Below are positions 58,510-64,000 of a DNA stretch of 64,000 bases, piece after piece. Source of the stretch: Coenobita brevimanus (lineage: Eukaryota; Arthropoda; Malacostraca; Decapoda; Coenobitidae); assembly GCA_032717465.1 (NCBI GenBank), contig CM064671.1:55275491-55339490 (forward strand), read 5' to 3'. The notes below the pieces were generated by a model. It saw only the letters and a program-made list of their open reading frames with translations. It ran no database searches and had not been told where the DNA came from. The translations under genes and the position numbers were made by a program. Position 1 is the stretch's first letter. Each line of letters begins with the position of its first letter.

Positions 58510-58510
<1 letters not shown>

Positions 58511-59430
58511 AAAAATATCCGATGTTTTTCAGAACAGCAGATCAAAGGGCATAGGGCCGGGCAAAAGTCTGTGCTTCCTAGATCAACTTAGACATTTTTC
58601 ATCTGATTTAGACAAAACTTGGTTCCAGCGGTGAGAGGTTGCACGATCTCTGGGTCGATTAAAGAAAAAGATTCAGCCAGAGTTAAAGGCTACAGAACCA
58701 GGTCAAAGCTCGAACTGTGTATCTGACTGTAACCAAAATGTGTACCGGTATGGTAGTTCATATCGTAATTCGTCAAACTTTTGAAACGGATGAGGATCAA
58801 CCACTTAGTCGACCTGCTGTTTCTTAGAACAGTATGTCAATGGTCAAGGTGACATGACGATGTTAACTTAAACAGATTTTGCCCAATCTGCGCATATCTT
58901 TGTGGAAGGATTAAGGGTAATGCAAGGAAAGATGAATTCGATTTTATGAATAAGCAGTAAAAAGTTAGTATTAGAATGGTCAAATATCAAGCTCACAGAC
59001 AGTCACTTAATTTTTTTATCTGATTTGGACCATAGATGGTGGAAGCGTTTAAAATTGAGGGCTAAATGAAGCAATTCCGGCGAAGGAATAATGTCACGGG
59101 GCAAATTCAAATGTTTAACCTTAAACCAATTGGCAGATGCGGTTACTGCATTCTCTGTGAGTTAATTCTTGTTTTTGTTCTTATTTGCTGTTAATTATTG
59201 TATTCACCTTAAGAGAAACCTTTGATAGTTAAGCAGTTCTTACAGTAATACGCTCTGTAAACATCTTTTCTACGAGAGCTCAATAAAATCATCTTACAGT
59301 AGCATGAACTTAATAACAGACATCACTGTATCGAATGAATTACGTTCTGTACGACGTCCTCCGTTATATTCAAATCCTGTTCAGATCAGACGATTTTGTT
59401 GTTATTCAACTGGTGAGGGATTTTTGGTAA
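58510..59430. other. Stretch without recognised genes
   Basis: No open frame of note and no recognised element. Confidence 0.5.
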
Positions 59431-59650
59431 TGTGGATTTCCTCAGCATCACCAGCAGCAGCCTGAGTCAGTCCACTGCAGGACAAAGACCTCTACTATAT
59501 TTTTTCACTCAGACCTATTGACTACTATCCTCTTCCATCCAGTCCTAGCGAATCTCAATACTTCCTTTCACTATAATAACTCGTCATGTCTGACCCTCTC
59601 ACTCCACCTTTGGGTTGCCACTCGGTTATCAAGGTTAAGCATCTGTTATC
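59430..59650. mobile_element. Possible 3' end of an old LINE
   Basis: CAGCCTGAGTCAGTCCACTG and CAGGACAAAGACCTCT resemble the 'GTCCACTGC-GGACAAAGGCCTC' words common at the 3' ends of arthropod LINEs. No coding part remains. Weak. Confidence 0.3.
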
Positions 59651-59652
59651 TG

Positions 59653-59767
59653 CAGTGTTGTAGTCAAGACCAGGCACCTCGAGACCAAGACCAAGACCAA
59701 GACCAGATCCTGAGACCAAGACCAAGACCAGTCCCTCCGAGACCAAGACTAAGACCAAGACCAAGAA
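59653..59767. repeat. GAGACCAAGACC minisatellite, site 1
   Basis: Six-base CAAGAC units and GAGACCAAGACC blocks fill about 115 bases, starting with the word CAGTGTTGTAGTC. Long Asp-Gln or Leu-Val frames over it are artefacts. Confidence 0.85.
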
Positions 59768-59789
59768 TATATGTGTCTGCTGAATGAAT

Positions 59790-61270
59790 GAAAAGCAGCT
59801 GCAGCCTGCAGATGCTACACTGCTGGTCAGTTTTCATGGGCGTCTCGGCCCCTCGAGTGAATGCACTAGTATCCCAATCACCCAGTTGCAGATTATGTAT
59901 CGATGCGATACTCAACACCTTTTAAACGAATTGAAGTTGATTATCGCACATGAGTTGAATGAAAGAGAGAAGAGGGCAATGGGGATAATTCCCCGGGCCA
60001 AAACTCAAGCATATGAAGGGACCAGGTCCCACACCACGACTGTGACAATTCTGCTTCCTTTTCTGGCCAGTGTCAAACCTTTTCCAGGCATCCCAGGGCG
60101 CGGTCATAGCTCTCTACGGCCCTGCACACAGACGTTACGGCTTTGGAAAGTTTTTTAAAGTTTTTAAACTATTGAAAGTACGGTTTGGAAATTATAGTGT
60201 ATGGTGTTGCATACTTTGTCAGTGTCATCGTACTCATGCAGAGCTGTATCTTCCTCATGTGAAAGCTGGTTTTTGGAAGACTAATTTTTGCACTTCTCTC
60301 TTGTGTTGTTCCATACACAACATGTTCATTTGCTTCTCGTGAACAGTCGAGGGGGACTACCTATTTTTCAGGATATTTACACAAGAGATCGAAGGGGTTT
60401 CGGGCTACAGAGGTGCACTATTTGTTTAGGACAACACTTTTCACTAACTTTCCTTCTTGAAACAGGCTCTCAATCGAGTCTGGTCACTGTCCTTCTTGCT
60501 ACTACAGATGGTTTATCGGCCCCCAGGTGGCCCCCCCCCCCACTTTAGTGGGCCTAGAAACGCCTCTGGGCCACATGACCATGACCCCCCGCTCATAGGT
60601 GAATAATTTGTATGAAAGACGAGGGTGGCTGTGCAACGCTAGAAAATATTTTGATTTTTATCACAGAAGTCACTGCAAGCCTCTGTGATAGCCATTTGGA
60701 AGCTCTGAAGGGTTATAACTCGAAAGGTTGGAAGCCACTGATGTCTGACTTGGCCCACATCGTTCCAAAATCTTAGCTACGACCCGGTAAGGGAGGAAAT
60801 ATATTTACATAATTTAGTATATGTGAAAAACTGTTCTAGGTAATATATTACTGCTTTCATTGCTTCGTTGGCATGAAGAAACAAGCATAGGAAAATAGAC
60901 ATTTTTTGTGATTACGTTTTCCGAGCGAACTAGCTAAACCTGTGCTGTACGTGTACGAAGGGCGTGGGTATTGCCTACACCATACACGTATATGAAGTAC
61001 ACAGAGGTGAACAGGGCTGCAAACTTGCATGCATGCAAATGGATATTATCACTATGAGAATGGCCACGTCATGCATGCTCTCTCGACTCGCATGCACTCT
61101 ATTGGCACTCACAGGGCTCAGCTCATGCATCATCACCGTAGCACTAGCCAGGCAGTATCTATAGACAGTGCAACGTTGTATGGCGCGCCGTGAATCAAAT
61201 CAATCATGATTTTTCTCTATGTTTGATCATAAATTCCGACCTTCCCCACGCCACGATGCACTTTGTAATG
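59790..61270. other. Stretch without recognised genes
   Basis: Several 60-120 codon frames exist (for example 59784-60158 and 60964-61164) but none shows a domain or supported splice sites. Short hairpin-forming GC-rich text near 60520-60590 (GGCCCCCAGGTGGCC...) could be the end of a MITE; no partner was found. Confidence 0.45.
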
Positions 61271-61275
61271 CTAGT

Positions 61276-61428
61276 CTCGACCTGGTCTCGAGCCGAAACT
61301 CCGAGACAAGAAGCTTCGAGACCAAGATCAAGACCAAAACCACATCAAGCAAGACCAATATCAAGACCAAGACCACATCAAACTGGTCTCGAGACCAAGA
61401 CCGGGCTTGAGACCTACAACACTGGTTA
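61276..61428. repeat. GAGACCAAGACC minisatellite, site 2
   Basis: TCGAGACCAAGATCAAGACC and repeated AAGACC units end with GAGACCTACAACACTGG. The closing TACAACACTG is the complement of the CAGTGTTGTAG that opens site 1, so both may be copies of one element with an inverted end. Confidence 0.8.
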
Positions 61429-61476
61429 TCTTGTCTACGAAGGACGTGGCCTGGCAACATCCGTTTATGCTTTTTA

Positions 61477-61946
61477 TTACCACCCGCGTTGCAAAGCGAG
61501 CCGAGCGGTAATGTTTACAGTTGTGAGGTTGGATGGCTGGCTTTGTTTGTGTGTGTGGGTAAACAGGATATCTGATGAATGGCTTGAGCTATTAACTTGA
61601 AACTTTGAAAGTATCAAGACATGAACAAAATCTTGGTCGAGTTCGAAAATGGGGATTCGGGGATAAGGTCAAGGTCACCAAAATGGCAGCCAGTTGTCAA
61701 TTAATTGACTTTTGGTGACCGTGACCTTGCCCCCAAGTGCCAGTTTTTGAGCTCCTCTAAGAATTTGGCCATTTCTTAATACCCTGAACCGTGTGGAGGT
61801 AGCATGAATGACTTAATATTTGTAAACGTGTCTTGGCAGCCTCATGTTGTTTGCTCAAGCCGTTCATGAGATATAATGCTTACCAACACACAAACAAAGC
61901 CAGCCAGCCAACCTCGCAAATGAAAACATTACCACTTCGCTCGCTT
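61477..61946. mobile_element. MITE with about 60-bp inverted ends
   Basis: The left end AGCGGTAATGTTTACAGTTG...GAGGTTGGATGGCTGGCTTT is mirrored at the right (61884-61945): AAAGCCAGCCAGCCAACCTC...AACATTACCACTTCGCTCGC. Length about 470 bases. The interior has a mirrored AAGGTCAAGGTCACCAAAAT / TTTTGGTGACCGTGACCTTG pair (61660-61735), so it can fold almost entirely on itself. No coding capacity. Confidence 0.8.
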
Positions 61947-62035
61947 ACCACCCGCGTTGCACAGCGAACAGAGTGGTAATGTTTTTAGTTGTGAGGTTAG
62001 CTGGCTGGGTTTGTTTCTGTGTGTTTTACATCCTG
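61947..62035. mobile_element. Second, truncated copy of the same MITE end
   Basis: ACCACCCGCGTTGCACAGCG...GAGTGGTAATGTTTTTAGTT...GCTGGCTGGGTTTGTTTCTG repeats the left end of the preceding MITE in direct orientation, immediately next to it. The remainder is missing. Confidence 0.75.
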
Positions 62036-62176
62036 AATTTGAATCAAATCAGAAATGGAGGAGGAAAATTATGTGCCAAGGTAAAACTTTCCAGGTATGT
62101 GGTGGTGAGATCGCATTATGAGATGGCTTCAAGTTGTAGTGATGATATCATCTGCTTGCACTCTTATCCAGGAAGC

Positions 62177-62960
62177 TCAGTTTTCCTCTCTCCATGTAAC
62201 CCCCAACATGGTCCTTTGTATTCCCCTCTGAGCACGCCTAAGTTTACGCTCCAAGGACTTTCTTAGACTCCACGTTTCATATCCATAACTTGGAACAAGA
62301 ATGACACACTGATTATACAACTGTCTCTTTTGACATAATGGTAATTGCTTATCCTTCATGTAGTACACAGTTTATCCAAAAATCCTCCATCCCATTCCTA
62401 TCCTTCGTTTGATTTCACTGTCATGTACTGGATCTGCCTGAAGTTCTTACCCCAAAGATAAGCATTCCATAACACCTTCTACAGTACTGTAGTTCTGTAT
62501 CTCCTGTTTTTACAGGATGCAATCAAACATGTCTGTTAAACATAATCTCTATCTTCATATTCACTGTGAAGCCTTCCTCTAGACACAATTTGCTCTAATC
62601 ACTTGTCATTTCTTGTAATTCCTACAGATTCGATGAAAAGCACTATGTCTTCTGCAAATCAATGACTGCTCAATAGCTCACCATTAATTTCCATTGTCAC
62701 CTCAGTCTAAATTTCTGAAGACGTCCTCTAGGCATGCAGTGACTAAATTGGGTGACATTCTTTCTCCTTGCCTAACATCTTTATTAATTAATATTTATTG
62801 GCTGTCCTTATGGAGTTTTGTGATGGCCATGCTATCTCTGTAAATTTATCTAATATTTTTAACATCAGATTCTTGTACAACTTGTCCTCAAATTGTTCTG
62901 ATCACTGCAGCTGCTTCAACTGCATAAAGGTTACCGCAAGCTAAAATAACCTCTCCAGCA
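62177..62960 (-). pseudogene. Decayed LINE reverse transcriptase (family F)
   Basis: Read on the minus strand in shifting frames: SPNLVTACLEDVFRNLD near 62740, NGELLS then FAEDIVLFIES near 62650 (catalytic FADD changed to FAED), and at 62177-62368 the tail SYGYETWSLRKSLERKLRRA with RGIQRTMLGVTWREEN. The order and spacing fit a LINE reverse transcriptase and its tail. Many frameshifts; inactive. Confidence 0.75.
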
Positions 62961-62969
62961 CAAAGCCTT

Positions 62970-64000
62970 CCTTACCCTCATCACTCGGCATCGTATGTGG
63001 CAGTATATTATTTTTATATCCAGATTATTTTTTTGAATCTCATTTTTTTTTTTTTTTTCGAACTGGAGACATATGATATTGCCTTCATTTAACCCTTACA
63101 ATTCGAGAAGTTATGGGAAATGAATGCTTAGCAAACTTGTTGCTTTTCGTCCAGTAAAATAGAAAACGAAACAAAACTTCGAAATGTGTTTAGAAATATA
63201 CTTGATCAGTTTACTCGTATATTCATGTCAGTTGCTGTTCATAACAACGAAGTCAAGCAAAGAACAAGAAAATGAGTCGTCAAATTTGGTACGGCTCAGT
63301 GATTAAGTGTAAAGTAAGCCATCGATGTCTCATACTCTTACTTAAGGAACCAGATTATAGAGCCTATAATTTTTGAGAGCAAAGCTAAAGATCATTAAGC
63401 AGTGAAAGCAAATATGTTTTCTTTTTAATTACTAGGAAAAACAAGGACTGATTTTTTGCAAAGGAACCCACAAAAGTCAGATATTCAAATTAGTCAGGTC
63501 TTTCACAGAGCTGACAACAGTTAGTCATTTCAAGGTAGCGGAGTGTGAACCCAAAGCTGAGATGAGAGATAAAGGGGGACATGACAGGGATAAGAAATCC
63601 ACAACTAAATCTATAAGGAAAGAACAGACTAATCAGCATTATATTAGAATGGAGAGAGACTAGAGAAACATTAGTTCTGCTGTGATCTTTAAGTTTCTGA
63701 TAATGATGAAAATGGTGATGAGTGCCGTATAATATTCAGGATTTTTTTTCATCTCAACAAAATTTTACTATATTTAGTACACAGTATACTTGTGCCGTCT
63801 TTTTCTTCCTCTCCTTGCTTTTGACTTCAATTCTGATTGGGAAAGAATTTATAGGCTGCTTTAGCTTCTGCTTGATATAATCACGTCATTTTTTAATTCT
63901 CGTTAACCCGTCTGCCTATTATGCGCTTAGTAAGTTATTTGAAGCTGCTTTATGACGTTACAATAAGACAGTTTTATTGAGCTAGAGGGAATTCTAATAG
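62970..64000. other. Stretch without recognised genes
   Basis: AT-rich sequence with a T run at 63042-63058. Nothing recognised up to the window edge. Confidence 0.5.

Overview
This is a stretch of animal nuclear genome, most likely from a decapod crustacean. That guess rests on a split gene that reads as a divergent decapod-type ionotropic receptor, on the density of (TA)n, (CA)n and (CT)n microsatellites, and on a mix of LINE, Penelope, LTR and DNA-transposon relics. No species marker is present. Nothing bacterial or viral is visible.

Region 1 to 17.5 kb: one protein-coding gene on the minus strand is split over at least five short exons (15501-15617, 13659-13882, 8398-8526, 4962-5148, 1761-1997). 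All junctions are GT-AG and the frames join in phase, giving about 298 residues: the end of an amino-terminal domain, the first ligand-binding lobe and transmembrane segment 1. The gene runs out of the left edge of the window. Its introns hold LINE relics (3.7, 10.3, 12.4 and 16 kb), a non-autonomous piggyBac-like element (9.2 kb), a tRNA-derived SINE (12 kb) and a 31-bp minisatellite grown from the sequence beside a splice donor (15.2-15.5 kb).

Region 17.5 to 32 kb: more piggyBac-like elements (18.6, 19.5 and 29.4 kb), a nearly full LINE on the minus strand (22.7-25.7 kb), a tRNA-like SINE (26.3 kb), and a 4.7-kb pogo/Tigger-like element (26.7-31.5 kb) that has collected other repeats, including two fold-back elements rich in GGTTAG-like words.

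Region 32 to 54.4 kb: almost wholly transposable elements. In order: a decayed LINE with an inserted 180-bp hAT-like MITE; a 5'-truncated LINE on the minus strand; a Penelope-like element rearranged together with a LINE RNase H domain; a much better preserved LINE (41.8-44.7 kb); a mariner-like MITE; and a 9-kb LTR retrotransposon (45.4-54.4 kb) with two roughly 990-bp LTRs. In this LTR element the integrase lies upstream of the reverse transcriptase although the protein is Ty3/Gypsy-like, which is the Gmr1-type order. A LINE has inserted exactly in the codons of its YIDD catalytic motif. Many of these insertions begin or end in (TA)n tracts.

Region 54.4 to 64 kb: no recognisable gene. It holds microsatellites, a GAGACCAAGACC minisatellite in two places, a MITE with roughly 60-bp inverted ends, and a LINE remnant at 62.2-63.0 kb.

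The only host gene supported is the ionotropic receptor; all other coding sequence belongs to mobile elements and most of it is broken.
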